A stretch of 64,000 bases of DNA from Pedobacter roseus (GTDB taxonomy: Bacteria > Bacteroidota > Bacteroidia > Sphingobacteriales > Sphingobacteriaceae), in the NCBI RefSeq assembly GCF_014395225.1, contig NZ_CP060723.1:558001-622000 (forward strand), read 5' to 3'. The notes under the pieces are model-generated. The model did not search any database, had not been told where the DNA came from, and saw only the letters and a program-made list of their open reading frames with translations. Both the position numbers and the translations under genes were made by a program. This document shows positions 8,201 to 16,961 of this stretch, one piece after another. The first letter of the stretch is position 1. Every line of letters starts with the position of its first letter.

Positions 8201-8859
8201 AAATATGGCTTATTCTGCTGCTGCTCACTGCCCAGGCTGCATCCGCCCAGCGCATCATCATCGACAGGGGACACCTCAAAGCCGTTCTGGAAAACAATGC
8301 CGCCAGGCTTACTGCCGAACAAGGGTACCAGCGCGGCCTTAATGAAACCCTCAGCTCCCTTAAAGGTATACAGGTAAACTTGAGCGCGGTAATCTTTACC
8401 GAGCAGCTCATCTACAATTCCCTGGCGCAGGTAGATCAGGGACTAAAAAGTGCACTTGCGGTAAGACAGATCGGCTCGCTGACAATGGAAATCATCTCAG
8501 CGGGCAGGCAGGTGCTTTCCCAGGCCGCCTCATCACCGCATCTACTGCTTTTCGCCGAGCAGACCTGCAGGCAGATGGCCGGCAGGGGGACACGCCTGGC
8601 GGGCGAGGTATCGGATTTGGTGCTCAAAGAAGGAGAGAACGTGCTAATGGATTTTGGCAAGCGTGACGCGCTGCTGAAAAAGATCTCTTTGGAACTTAAA
8701 ACGATCCGCGCACTGCTCTATAGTATTCAGAAATGCATGTACTGGGCGGCCCACCGTGGATTGCTACGCTCGGTGAATCCCTTTTCCTCTTTTGTCAATA
8801 CCGATAAGCGGATGGTAGAAAATCTGCTATTAAACTATAAAATGATAACAAAGAAATGA
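8197..8859 (+). CDS. Exported transfer protein, paralogue C
   Basis: The protein has 220 residues and a signal peptide ending in ASAQ near residue 18. It aligns with paralogue A along the C-terminal two thirds: SSPHLLLFAEQ against NSPQFLLFAEE, LMDFGKRDALL against LMDSGERARLL, MYWAAHRGLL against VYWASQRGFF, and NTDKRM against NIDKRI. The start and stop overlap the neighbouring genes by four bases. The duplication followed by divergence suggests a hetero-oligomeric periplasmic part of the conjugation machine. Confidence 0.68.
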   Translation: MKIWLILLLLTAQAASAQRIIIDRGHLKAVLENNAARLTAEQGYQRGLNETLSSLKGIQVNLSAVIFTEQLIYNSLAQVDQGLKSALAVRQIGSLTMEIISAGRQVLSQAASSPHLLLFAEQTCRQMAGRGTRLAGEVSDLVLKEGENVLMDFGKRDALLKKISLELKTIRALLYSIQKCMYWAAHRGLLRSVNPFSSFVNTDKRMVENLLLNYKMITKK

Positions 8860-9626
8860 AGAAACTTATTTTAATGCTACTGATGGGTTTAAGGGTCTTA
8901 TGCTGCCCCGCCCAGCGCATAGTCAGTGATGAACACATCAAAAACCAGCAGGAGCGCATGGTATTCAAGCAGTGGGACAGGGATAAATTTACCCCTAAAC
9001 CCGGTTTTCTGGGGCTAAACCCCTACTACTGGCTCACTTGGGCACTCCACCCCAATTATCCCGGCAGCGACCTGCGCCCACTGGGCCCGCAGGGGCCGCA
9101 GACACAGCGCATCGCACTCGCGCTTGCCATGTCGCAGGCCGATCAGGCCTACCAGCTGCACAGCGATACCCTCAAGGCCCAGGCGCTGATGAAAGCCTCG
9201 GCATTTTCTGGCCTGCTGAGTGATATGGACCCACTATGGCAGCTCTACTACCGCTATGCTTTCGCGCCCCTTTTAAGCACTCCAGAAAATGAACTGGAAG
9301 GCGCAGGTGCAAAAGCGCGCGCTTACCTAATCTCTTCGGGCCTTTACAGCTGGTTCGCTGAGGAAAGGGAAAGCCTGCTTGAGCGTTTGCAGACCGCAAG
9401 GAAAACCACCCTTTCCAGGGGAGAACGTCTGCTAAGCTACCAGCGTATGCTAGGGGAATACCACAAGCTGGAGGCGGTTTGGGAGGAAAAAAAACGCCTG
9501 GCCTGGAAACATATTTCCATTTCAGATGCTGCCGGCATCCTCCATAAGAGCGGGCCGAAACTTTCTCCTGCTTCACGAAGGGACATTGCCATCGCGGATG
9601 AAATTTTAAAACATTCAAAATTATAG
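8856..9626 (+). CDS. Exported protein of the transfer operon, unknown function
   Basis: This 256-residue protein has a signal peptide ending in CCPAQ near residue 20 and a Trp/Tyr-rich section (NPYYWLTWALHPNYPGSDL) around residues 54-73. Several charged helices follow. It lacks the repeats of the three preceding genes, although it shares the signal-peptide style and the operon overlap. It stands immediately before TraJ. I do not recognise the family. A periplasmic or outer-membrane role in the transfer channel is inferred from export and position only. Confidence 0.6.
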   Translation: MKKLILMLLMGLRVLCCPAQRIVSDEHIKNQQERMVFKQWDRDKFTPKPGFLGLNPYYWLTWALHPNYPGSDLRPLGPQGPQTQRIALALAMSQADQAYQLHSDTLKAQALMKASAFSGLLSDMDPLWQLYYRYAFAPLLSTPENELEGAGAKARAYLISSGLYSWFAEERESLLERLQTARKTTLSRGERLLSYQRMLGEYHKLEAVWEEKKRLAWKHISISDAAGILHKSGPKLSPASRRDIAIADEILKHSKL

Positions 9627-9628
9627 CC

Positions 9629-10768
9629 ATGCAAACTACAAATATGATTGCCGGAACTGCCGGCCTTTTGGTGCAGCCTGACGCCCGCGGGGTACCGGAC
9701 TCGTTTAAGGAAACCTTTAATTTTCTTCAGGGGAACGGGGTTTATGAGGAGGGGATGATGCATTTTTTGAAGGAACTCAAATCCACCATCTGGACCCATT
9801 ACGATGCCTTTATTGCCGACGCGCAGGCCTTGTGCGCGATTTTTATGCTCATTTTTTTTGCCATTAAAAGTTATGAGATGATCTCTGGGGATAAGCGCCT
9901 GGAAATTATGCCCCTGCTGCGCCCTTTCGGGCTTTCGATGGTCATTTTATGGTGGCCCGTTTTTACCCGGCTGGTGGCCTTTCCCGCAGAGATTGTCGAA
10001 AACCGCACCTCGGCGCTTTTTGAGGGGAGCCAGCAGGATATCAATGCCCTGCGTCTGCAGCGTGCGAAACTGATGACCGATGTTGCCGATGCCCTTTTCA
10101 AGGTACAGGCCGAGACCGAGGTGGCCGCAAGAGAGGCCGACAGTTGGTATGAACATGCCTGGGAATCGGTCAAAAGCTCGGTCAAGGAAGGATTTTCTCA
10201 GGTCTGGAACCCGGTTGTGGAAATGCGCAACCGGCTGCAGATCGGCCTGCAGCTGCTGGCTACTTCGCTTCTGGAGACCCTTGCAATATGGATCCTGCGC
10301 ATCAGTGTATATGTTATTTTTACCGTACAGATTATTTTTTCCACCATACTGATTATCCTGGGGCCATTCTCTGTCGCGATCAGTATCCTGCCGGCCTTCC
10401 GTGATTCCTTTTCCACCTGGATTGCGCGTTTTATATCGGTCAACCTGTATTCCGGGATCGGTTTTTTGGTGATGTATGTGGCATCCCTCTTCCAGCATTA
10501 TGCCCTGGAGGCCGAAATCTCCCGCTACACCGAGCTTTTGGGCAGCACAGGCCCGGATATTGAAAAACTGGGCTGGTTTGCCTCAAACGGGGTACTTTCC
10601 TTCGGAATGGTCATCATCACTTTTATCATCGGTGCACTTACAATGTTTACCGTTCCCAGCATTTCTACCTGGATTGTCTCCACCTCAGGGGTGAGCTCTG
10701 CGGCTAGCGCCATGGGATCCGGGGCAGGAACGATGGGAAGCATGGCCAGTAAAGCAATAGGAGGATAG
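9629..10768 (+). CDS. traJ: TraJ-like inner-membrane conjugation protein (VirB6-like)
   Basis: This is a 379-residue polytopic membrane protein. Helices lie at about residues 65-85, 97-118, 205-255 (two or three), 265-287 and 325-347, with a charged loop around 130-200. The layout, the FFAIKSYEMISGDKR-like segment after the first helix and the position before TraK fit TraJ of Bacteroidetes elements, the VirB6-like inner-membrane channel component. The last 30 residues are a Gly/Ser/Ala-rich tail. The start is two bases after the preceding stop. Confidence 0.85.
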   Translation: MQTTNMIAGTAGLLVQPDARGVPDSFKETFNFLQGNGVYEEGMMHFLKELKSTIWTHYDAFIADAQALCAIFMLIFFAIKSYEMISGDKRLEIMPLLRPFGLSMVILWWPVFTRLVAFPAEIVENRTSALFEGSQQDINALRLQRAKLMTDVADALFKVQAETEVAAREADSWYEHAWESVKSSVKEGFSQVWNPVVEMRNRLQIGLQLLATSLLETLAIWILRISVYVIFTVQIIFSTILIILGPFSVAISILPAFRDSFSTWIARFISVNLYSGIGFLVMYVASLFQHYALEAEISRYTELLGSTGPDIEKLGWFASNGVLSFGMVIITFIIGALTMFTVPSISTWIVSTSGVSSAASAMGSGAGTMGSMASKAIGG

Positions 10769-10770
10769 AC

Positions 10771-11391
10771 ATGCTGATCAAAAATATAGAAAGCAAAATC
10801 CGCCTGGCAACTTTTCTTTGCGCATCGAGCTTCATCCTCTGCCTGCTGGTCTGTTCGGTGGTCTCTTTTTTTGCTTACCGGCAGTTCGAGCTTTCCACAA
10901 AGCGGATTTACCTGCTCGATAACGGATCAGTTCCCCTGGGGGCAAAAAGAACAGCGCTCGAGGTAAACAGGGGCGCGGAATACCGGGCCCATATTGCAAG
11001 GTTCCATAGCCTGTTTTTTTCGCTCATCCCGGATGAAAAATACATCGAGGGACAGATGCGGCAGGCGATGTACCTGATCGATGAAAGCGGGGCCAGGGAA
11101 TACAATAATTTAAAGGAGCGCAGCTTTTTCTCTTCGGTGCTGTCCTCCTCGGCAGTACTTTCTATCCGGACCGACTCGATTTTTTTAGATGAAAAGGCAA
11201 AATATTTCCGCTATTACGGCACCCAGCGGATCGACCGCAGAAGCACGGTAGTGACCCGCTCGCTAATCACCGAAGGGCATTTAAGTGATCTTTCCGCCCG
11301 CTCGGAAAACAATCCCAATGCAGTGCTGATTACCGGCTGGAAGACCCTGGAAAACAGGGACCTCTCCACCACATCGAAAAACCCATTTTAA
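10771..11391 (+). CDS. traK: TraK conjugation protein (VirB8-like)
   Basis: This 206-residue protein has a short cytoplasmic N-terminus, one membrane helix at about residues 15-37 and a periplasmic domain. Features such as the YEL/FELSTKRIYLLDNG strand after the helix and EVNRGAEYRAHIARFH are typical of TraK. TraK is the VirB8-like scaffold that bridges the inner-membrane complex and the core channel. It starts two bases after TraJ. The length (about 205 residues) is normal for the family. Confidence 0.87.
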   Translation: MLIKNIESKIRLATFLCASSFILCLLVCSVVSFFAYRQFELSTKRIYLLDNGSVPLGAKRTALEVNRGAEYRAHIARFHSLFFSLIPDEKYIEGQMRQAMYLIDESGAREYNNLKERSFFSSVLSSSAVLSIRTDSIFLDEKAKYFRYYGTQRIDRRSTVVTRSLITEGHLSDLSARSENNPNAVLITGWKTLENRDLSTTSKNPF

Positions 11392-11403
11392 ACTAAAACA
11401 ACC

Positions 11404-11814
11404 ATGATCATGGAAAAACGCAATAGCATTTTATTTTCCTATGCCCTAAAACGGCTATCTCCACCCCTGGCAGGGATATCCCGATGGTTTGTCCGCAATC
11501 CAGGGCGTGTCTTTGTGCTGATGATGCTGATTTTGGCCAGTTCAGCCCTTCTCTGCTTTACCCTGCTCAGGACCCAGCCGGAAATGGCCGGTGCCAGCAA
11601 GCCTGGCATAAAGCAGAAAGCCGGCGCGGGGATCCTGGGAGTATCTCAGGCCGCGGGAAATCTCATGCAGGTCATGCAGATGCAGGCTGAGCTCAATGGC
11701 CTTTTATCCACAAAACAGCTCAGTTCCGCCGACAGCCTTAAAATAGCAGCCCTGCTGCAAAGAATAAAAAAGCTACAGAACAACATCAACGACCATGAAA
11801 AAAATCAACCTTAA
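11404..11814 (+). CDS. Small membrane protein between TraK and TraM (TraL position)
   Basis: This 136-residue protein has one transmembrane helix at about residues 35-58, a Gly/Ala-rich linker, and a C-terminal helical region. It occupies the slot of TraL in CTnDOT but no clear sequence signature of TraL is visible. The last 20 bases overlap the TraM start. It probably belongs to the inner-membrane part of the transfer channel; this is inferred from position. Confidence 0.6.
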   Translation: MIMEKRNSILFSYALKRLSPPLAGISRWFVRNPGRVFVLMMLILASSALLCFTLLRTQPEMAGASKPGIKQKAGAGILGVSQAAGNLMQVMQMQAELNGLLSTKQLSSADSLKIAALLQRIKKLQNNINDHEKNQP

Positions 11815-13012
11815 AAACCCGCGCTATGTTCTGCCGGTCCTTTGCCTGCCCTTTATCATACTCCTGTTTTTTATCTTCCGCGCTTACTCCGCCAAAGGGG
11901 ATAAAACCCAAGGAAAGGAAAAAGGTGGCCTGCAGAGCGGCCTTGCAGGGGTATCGGACGAAGTTAGCGGACAAAAACTGCAGGATAAGCTGCAGGCTTT
12001 CGAAGAGCGCTACCGCAGATCCGATGCCCCTTCAGCGCTGAGCCAGCTCGGCGCTGAAGGGCCGCTGGATGCAGATCCACTGACAGACCATCCCTTGAGC
12101 GGTCAGAAAATGCTCGACTCTATCGAGTCCGCTATCCGCAGCCGTTACAGTCAATCCCCAGCAGGTCCCTATGCCCTGAATTTCCCGCAAAAGGGAGCAA
12201 GGGGCAGGGATGAACAGAAAGGAAGCCAAAGTGCCCTCGAAAGGGACCGGGCGATCGCCGAGGCGCTTAATGAGCTGCAGCGGTCTGGCCCTTCTGCGCC
12301 AAACCGGGATTCCCCTGCGGATCCAATGGCCTTATTTAGGGCCCAGATGGCTATAGTGGACAGTATCGGCAGGGCAGGTGACTCTTCGCTGAAGCCCGGT
12401 CTGGAAAGTCCTGGCCAGCTGCCCGGAACTGCAAATAAACGGCCAGTGGCTAAAGCCCTTCGGGTGAGCATGGACAGCATTCCAAGAGGCGGGGGAGCTT
12501 CGGGAGAGAAACTGGCTGGGGCAGTGAATATCCCGGTGATGATCGATGAGCAGCTTACCGGACGCTTGGGATCGCGAATGCGCATGCGGCTGCTCGCAGA
12601 TATCAGGGCAGAAAAATTACTGATAAAAAAAGGAACCACCCTTTTTGGGACCATATCCTCTTTTTCTGCCCAGCGCATCGGGATATCGGTCAGTTCGGTA
12701 CTCCTGGATGGTGAAATCCTGCCCCTGAACCTTGAGGCTTATGATCTGGACGGGTTGAAGGGGATCTATGTACCCTCATCAGCATTCCGCGAGCTTGGGC
12801 GGGATGTTGGCAGTGCTTCCCCGCAGGGACTCTCCATTGAGGGAGCCTTTGGGGAAAACAGGCAAATGATGAGCCTGATGGGCAGGGTTTTCCAGTCCGC
12901 TTCTGGCGCCTTTACCCGCCTGGTCCGTCAGAACAAGGCCAAAATCAAATATGGCACCCTGCTTTATCTCGTTGATCCCGATGAACTCTCATCCCGTCAG
13001 AAAAACCTTTAA
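11795..13012 (+). CDS. traM: TraM conjugation protein (VirB10-like)
   Basis: This is a 405-residue protein with a single N-terminal membrane helix at about residues 12-30 and a long low-complexity Ser/Gly/Gln-rich linker up to about residue 230. The conserved C-terminal domain starts around IPVMIDEQLTGRLGSRMRMR and continues through KKGTTLFGTISSF and LDGEILPLNLEAYDLDG. This architecture is that of TraM, the VirB10-like protein that spans the periplasm and links energy to the outer-membrane pore. It is followed by TraN 11 bases later. Confidence 0.9.
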   Translation: MKKINLKNPRYVLPVLCLPFIILLFFIFRAYSAKGDKTQGKEKGGLQSGLAGVSDEVSGQKLQDKLQAFEERYRRSDAPSALSQLGAEGPLDADPLTDHPLSGQKMLDSIESAIRSRYSQSPAGPYALNFPQKGARGRDEQKGSQSALERDRAIAEALNELQRSGPSAPNRDSPADPMALFRAQMAIVDSIGRAGDSSLKPGLESPGQLPGTANKRPVAKALRVSMDSIPRGGGASGEKLAGAVNIPVMIDEQLTGRLGSRMRMRLLADIRAEKLLIKKGTTLFGTISSFSAQRIGISVSSVLLDGEILPLNLEAYDLDGLKGIYVPSSAFRELGRDVGSASPQGLSIEGAFGENRQMMSLMGRVFQSASGAFTRLVRQNKAKIKYGTLLYLVDPDELSSRQKNL

Positions 13013-13023
13013 ATCCATAAACC

Positions 13024-13857
13024 ATGAAAACATTATTTCTTTTTGCCCTGCTCGCTTTAGCCAATCTGTGCCTTTTTGCCCAGCAGCCTGTCGGCAGACC
13101 ACTTTCGGATCTCCCAAGAATCGATATCACAGCGGGGATGCCGCTACATTTCCGTTCCCCTGAGCCCATCCGCTATGTCGACATTTCAAACCCTGCAATC
13201 ACGCATGAACTTACTGCGGCGAATATATTATGCATCCGTCCCGGCGCTCTGCCTGAAGGACATCAAGCAGACGAGCCTGCAGTAGTAACCATTATAGCAG
13301 AGCGATTTATGGCCCAGTACAGCCTGCATTTTGGCCATGGCCTGAGCTCAGGGGACGCAGTCACCGATATCGAAATCCTGCCGGAGCATATGGTGCCGGT
13401 AGATCTTCCCGCAGGGATTACCAGTAGCGCCCAAATGAGAAAAAATGCGCTGGACATACTCGCCCTGCGGTTTCATAAGCCCCTCTCCAGGGCATCTTCC
13501 CATGGGATATCACTGGAAATCAGGAAGATTTACTGCATCGGTGAGCAGGTTTTTTTGGATATTTATATTGAAAACAGTTCATCACTGCCCTATCACCCAG
13601 AGGTATTCAGCCTGAGCCTGGAAGACAAAAAGGTCAGCAGGGCCACCAACCACCAGTCCATCCCGGTCCCTATTCTCTGGCAGCTTTATCCCTTAAGAGC
13701 CTTTACCAGGGGTATGCGCAATATCCTGGTTATCGATAAGCTGAGCTTTTCTCGACAGAAGCGCCTTGTGCTTACCATGGCAGAAAAGCAGCTTTCCGAC
13801 CGCAGGGTTTCCCTGGGCATACAGTATGGGGATATCCTGCGTGCTGATACCTTTTAA
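13024..13857 (+). CDS. traN: TraN conjugation protein (DUF4138, VirB9-like)
   Basis: This 277-residue exported protein has a signal peptide ending in LFAQQ near residue 20. The N-terminal THL-type strand region (ITAGMPLHFRSPEPIRYVDI) and the second half, with YCIGEQVFLDIYIENSSSLPY and IDKLSFSRQKRLVLTMAEK, fit TraN/DUF4138. This is the VirB9-like outer-membrane-associated component that works with TraM. It lies in the canonical K-L-M-N order. Confidence 0.87.
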   Translation: MKTLFLFALLALANLCLFAQQPVGRPLSDLPRIDITAGMPLHFRSPEPIRYVDISNPAITHELTAANILCIRPGALPEGHQADEPAVVTIIAERFMAQYSLHFGHGLSSGDAVTDIEILPEHMVPVDLPAGITSSAQMRKNALDILALRFHKPLSRASSHGISLEIRKIYCIGEQVFLDIYIENSSSLPYHPEVFSLSLEDKKVSRATNHQSIPVPILWQLYPLRAFTRGMRNILVIDKLSFSRQKRLVLTMAEKQLSDRRVSLGIQYGDILRADTF

Positions 13858-13869
13858 ACCTTAGGCCTT

Positions 13870-15852
13870 ATGGAAGAGAGCAAAGAACAGCAGGGGCTCC
13901 ATCAGTTTATGCGCTTCTGCATCTACCTTTCGGTTGTCCTGGATATCCTTATTTTCATCTGCCTGCCCAGGATCCTTCAAGTTGATTTTCCTGGCAGCTT
14001 CTTTCTTGCACAAATCCTGCAGCAAATTTCCAAAATCGGTATTTATCTCAGCCCTTTATATTCCAGGGGATTTATACTGATGCTGACCATACTGGTTTCC
14101 ATCGGCACTTTAAGCAAAAAAGAAAAAGAACTCGATTACCGTACAGCGATCCTTTATCCATTGTCGGCAGGCCTTGCGCTTTTTTTCTCCGGTCCCCTGG
14201 TTTTTCTTCAAGATGGGGCCCGGGTGATCGTGGGATTAAACTGGACAGCGCTCAGCTATTGCCTGACACTGATTTTTGGGACAATACTGATCCATACTGC
14301 AATGGACAATGTCTCCAAAATCATCAGCTCGCAGCTTGGTAAAGACCCTTGGAATATCGAGCAGGAATCCTTTATGCAGGCCACCAGGGAGATCCGCGGA
14401 CCGGCCTGCGTCAGTATACCAAGCCTGTTTTATTACCGTAAAAAAGTCAGGCAAGGGTATATCAATATCGAAAATATCTTCCGGGGTACCCTTTTGATCG
14501 GCACGCCCGGATCGGGAAAGAGTTTCGGGGTGGTTATGCCATTCATCCGGCAGTTGATGGCCAGGGACTTCTGCCTATGTATTTATGATTTTAAGTTCTT
14601 TGACCTCGCGCAGCTGGCTTATTATCATTTTTTGCTCGGCAAAAAGCAGGGCCGCCTGAAAAACCACCTTTTCCATGTGATCAACCTAAACAATGTGGAA
14701 ATGTCCAGGCGTATCAATGTACTGCGAGCAGATTATATCCTTACCCTTGCCGATGCTTCGGAAACAGCCGAAGCCTTAGTCGAGGCGCTCAAAAAAGGGG
14801 ATAAATCCTCGGGCAGCGACCAGTTTTTCACCCAGAGCGCGGTCAATTTCCTCTCAGCGTGCATCTATTTTTTTTCACGTTACCAAAATGGCCGGTATTC
14901 CACCCTCCCGCACGTGCTTTCTTTTCTTAACAGTTCCTATGAGCAAATCTTTACAGCCCTGCTGAGTAATCCCGAGCTTGAATCGCTTCTTTCCCCATTT
15001 ATGAGTGCATACCGGGCAAAGGCCTTTGATCAGCTGGAGGGGCAGGTGGGCACACTGAAGATATTTATATCCAGACTGGCCACAAAAGAGACCTTCTGGG
15101 TGTTTTCGGGCGATGATTTCAGCCTAAAAATCAGTGACCCTGCATCACCTGGAACACTTATCCTGGCAAATGACCCCAATACCCAGAATATCAATTCAGC
15201 CTGTTACTCCGTTGTGCTCAACCGGCTCACCAGGCTGATCAATTCCAAGGGTAACCTGCCCAGCGCGCTGATACTCGATGAGCTGCCCACCATCTACGTG
15301 CACCGCATTGAGAACCTTATTGCAACCGCGCGTTCTAACCGGGTAGCAGTTTTAATGGGCCTGCAGGAACTTCCACAGTTCCAGCAGCAGTTCGGAAAGG
15401 AAGTAGCTACAACGATCTGTTCGGTGGTGGGCAATGTCCTTTCAGGCTCGGTAAGGAACAAAGAAACCCTGGATTGGCTGGAGAAGCTTTTTGGCAAGGT
15501 AAAGCAGCTTAATGAAAGCCTTTCCCTGGACCGGGGCAAAAGCTCGCTATCCTTTAGCGAGCGCCTTGAGCACCTCATCCCCTCGGGCAAGATCGCATCT
15601 TTAAAGGCCGGGGAACTCGTGGGGATGCTTGCAGGGGACACGGTGAGTGAATTTAACGGCGCCTTTTCTCCGCCTGTAGTCAACTGCCGGGTCAATTTAG
15701 ACCTGAAAGCCATCTCGCAGGAAGAGAAAAACTATCCGCATATGCCCATCTATTATGATTTCAAGGGCAAAAAGGAGCAGGTTCTCACCGAAAACTTCGA
15801 GCGTATCAACAGGGAAGTTTCTAGGATTACTTCCAGCTTCCCTGTAAACTGA
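13870..15852 (+). CDS. VirD4/TraG-type coupling protein (T4CP)
   Basis: This 660-residue coupling ATPase would bring the relaxase-DNA complex to the secretion channel. The N-terminal 150 residues contain four hydrophobic helices. The ATPase domain has Walker A GTPGSGKSFG near residue 211 and Walker B ALILDELPTIY near residue 467, followed by a NRVAVLMGLQELPQF segment typical of Bacteroidetes coupling proteins (often named MobC or TraC there). In CTnDOT the coupling protein is near the mob genes; here it closes the tra cluster. The gene is intact, unlike TraG. Confidence 0.9.
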   Translation: MEESKEQQGLHQFMRFCIYLSVVLDILIFICLPRILQVDFPGSFFLAQILQQISKIGIYLSPLYSRGFILMLTILVSIGTLSKKEKELDYRTAILYPLSAGLALFFSGPLVFLQDGARVIVGLNWTALSYCLTLIFGTILIHTAMDNVSKIISSQLGKDPWNIEQESFMQATREIRGPACVSIPSLFYYRKKVRQGYINIENIFRGTLLIGTPGSGKSFGVVMPFIRQLMARDFCLCIYDFKFFDLAQLAYYHFLLGKKQGRLKNHLFHVINLNNVEMSRRINVLRADYILTLADASETAEALVEALKKGDKSSGSDQFFTQSAVNFLSACIYFFSRYQNGRYSTLPHVLSFLNSSYEQIFTALLSNPELESLLSPFMSAYRAKAFDQLEGQVGTLKIFISRLATKETFWVFSGDDFSLKISDPASPGTLILANDPNTQNINSACYSVVLNRLTRLINSKGNLPSALILDELPTIYVHRIENLIATARSNRVAVLMGLQELPQFQQQFGKEVATTICSVVGNVLSGSVRNKETLDWLEKLFGKVKQLNESLSLDRGKSSLSFSERLEHLIPSGKIASLKAGELVGMLAGDTVSEFNGAFSPPVVNCRVNLDLKAISQEEKNYPHMPIYYDFKGKKEQVLTENFERINREVSRITSSFPVN

Positions 15853-15913
15853 TCACCGGTCTTTATCCCTGGGGCTGTTTTAACAATCCTTTCACCGATT
15901 AACAAAGATAACT

Positions 15914-16333
15914 ATGGAAAAATATCTCTCTACCCTGGTGTTGGTGGAAAACCCACATGAGCAAAACAGGGAACAAAACACGAAACTTGGCGTGATCAGC
16001 CATATCGATCAGCTGACAGGGGCAGTCCTGGTCAGTTTTGGCGATCTTACCGTATCCGGCCATGGCGCAGGCGAGGTTAAGGTGCTCAAAGACAGGAACA
16101 CCCTTTATAAAGAACTGCTCCTCAGCGCCGGCGAGATGGAAATGCAGACCTTTAAAGTCCTTTTAAGGGTCAATATGCTGCAGGAAAGGGGAAGTTCTAC
16201 CTCTCTTCTGGAAGCGATGCAGCTGCTCAGGAAAAATCCCGATGCGCTGACGCATGCCACGGTAAGCCTTTCTGTACTGATCGGCTTTTCCGAGCAGCGC
16301 GAAAGGGAAAAGCCGGAAAGGAACGGCAGGTGA
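15914..16333 (+). CDS. Hypothetical protein of the transfer operon
   Basis: This 139-residue soluble protein has no signal peptide and no membrane helix. The N-terminal half is strand-rich with Gly turns; the C-terminal half is helical. I do not recognise it. It starts 61 bases after the coupling protein and overlaps the GTG start of the M23 peptidase, so it is cotranslated with that gene. Confidence 0.55.
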   Translation: MEKYLSTLVLVENPHEQNREQNTKLGVISHIDQLTGAVLVSFGDLTVSGHGAGEVKVLKDRNTLYKELLLSAGEMEMQTFKVLLRVNMLQERGSSTSLLEAMQLLRKNPDALTHATVSLSVLIGFSEQREREKPERNGR

Positions 16334-16806
16334 AAAAGATCCTTATCCTTTGCGTTTTACTCCAGCTCTGCTTTTATAGCTCCTTTTCCCAGGTTGTCTC
16401 GCTTCCGGTTTTCCCGTTGAGGCCCACCAGCCCCTTCGGTCCGCGGGTCCATCCACTTACCGGCCGCATGGATTTTCATCGGGGCGTTGATCTCAAGGCA
16501 AAGCGCTCGATCATTTGCGCAGTCCTTTCGGGAAGGGTCTCTTCGTGCGGTCAAAACAGTGTTCTGGGAAACTTTGTACGCATCTGCCATGGAAAGGCAG
16601 AAAGTATTTACGGGCATTTATCCTCGGTACTGGTCTATCCCGGTAAAGAGGTGAGTGCGGGGGAGATGATCGGGGTTTCCGGTCATAGCGGCAAGGCCAC
16701 TGGTGAGCATCTCCATTTTTCGCTGCGCTTGGACGGGAATGCCGTAGATCCTTTAAAATTTCTTTTATCCCTTCAGGTTATCCTGGAAAAAAAAACAGAA
16801 CCATGA
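16330..16806 (+). CDS. M23 family peptidoglycan endopeptidase
   Basis: This 158-residue exported LytM-type metallopeptidase would open peptidoglycan locally so the transfer apparatus can cross the cell wall. A signal peptide ends near FSQ (residue 21). The zinc site consists of His50 and Asp54 in HRGVD and the HLH pair His127/His129, with SPFGPRVHP preceding the first motif. The protein is hardly more than the catalytic domain. It starts with GTG, overlapping the preceding stop, and its stop overlaps a 52-codon gene. Peptidoglycan hydrolases are usual parts of conjugation operons. Confidence 0.9.
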   Translation: MKKILILCVLLQLCFYSSFSQVVSLPVFPLRPTSPFGPRVHPLTGRMDFHRGVDLKAKRSIICAVLSGRVSSCGQNSVLGNFVRICHGKAESIYGHLSSVLVYPGKEVSAGEMIGVSGHSGKATGEHLHFSLRLDGNAVDPLKFLLSLQVILEKKTEP

Positions 16807-16961
16807 AAAACAAAGACAAACAAGAGCCTCAGTCCCTTCAGGAAATCCTGGAGGCGATCGCAAGGACAGATAAACTTGAACTCAGCCTGGTACAGGCGGA
16901 AATCTATGGTGCGGCCCAGGCCGATGAACTCTTAGAGGAGGAAGGAGGGGAAGATGGATAG
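16803..16961 (+). CDS. Small acidic protein, 52 residues
   Basis: This small frame starts with ATG overlapping the M23 stop and ends 8 bases inside the ArdC-like gene, so it fills the gap between two real genes exactly. It reads MKNKDKQEPQSLQEILEAIA at its start, is strongly acidic at the end (ELLEEEGGEDG) and is predicted to be a helix. Translational coupling on both sides is the main support. I do not recognise the family; a small helper for the ArdC-like gene would be speculation. Confidence 0.55.
   Translation: MKNKDKQEPQSLQEILEAIARTDKLELSLVQAEIYGAAQADELLEEEGGEDG

Noticed and set aside
8046..8411. Minus-strand frame across the junction of paralogues B and C
   Set aside because: It lies antisense to two coupled genes with signal peptides and has no features of its own.
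12169..12678. 169-codon minus-strand frame inside traM
   Set aside because: Long antisense frames are expected in GC-rich coding sequence; traM is well supported on the + strand.
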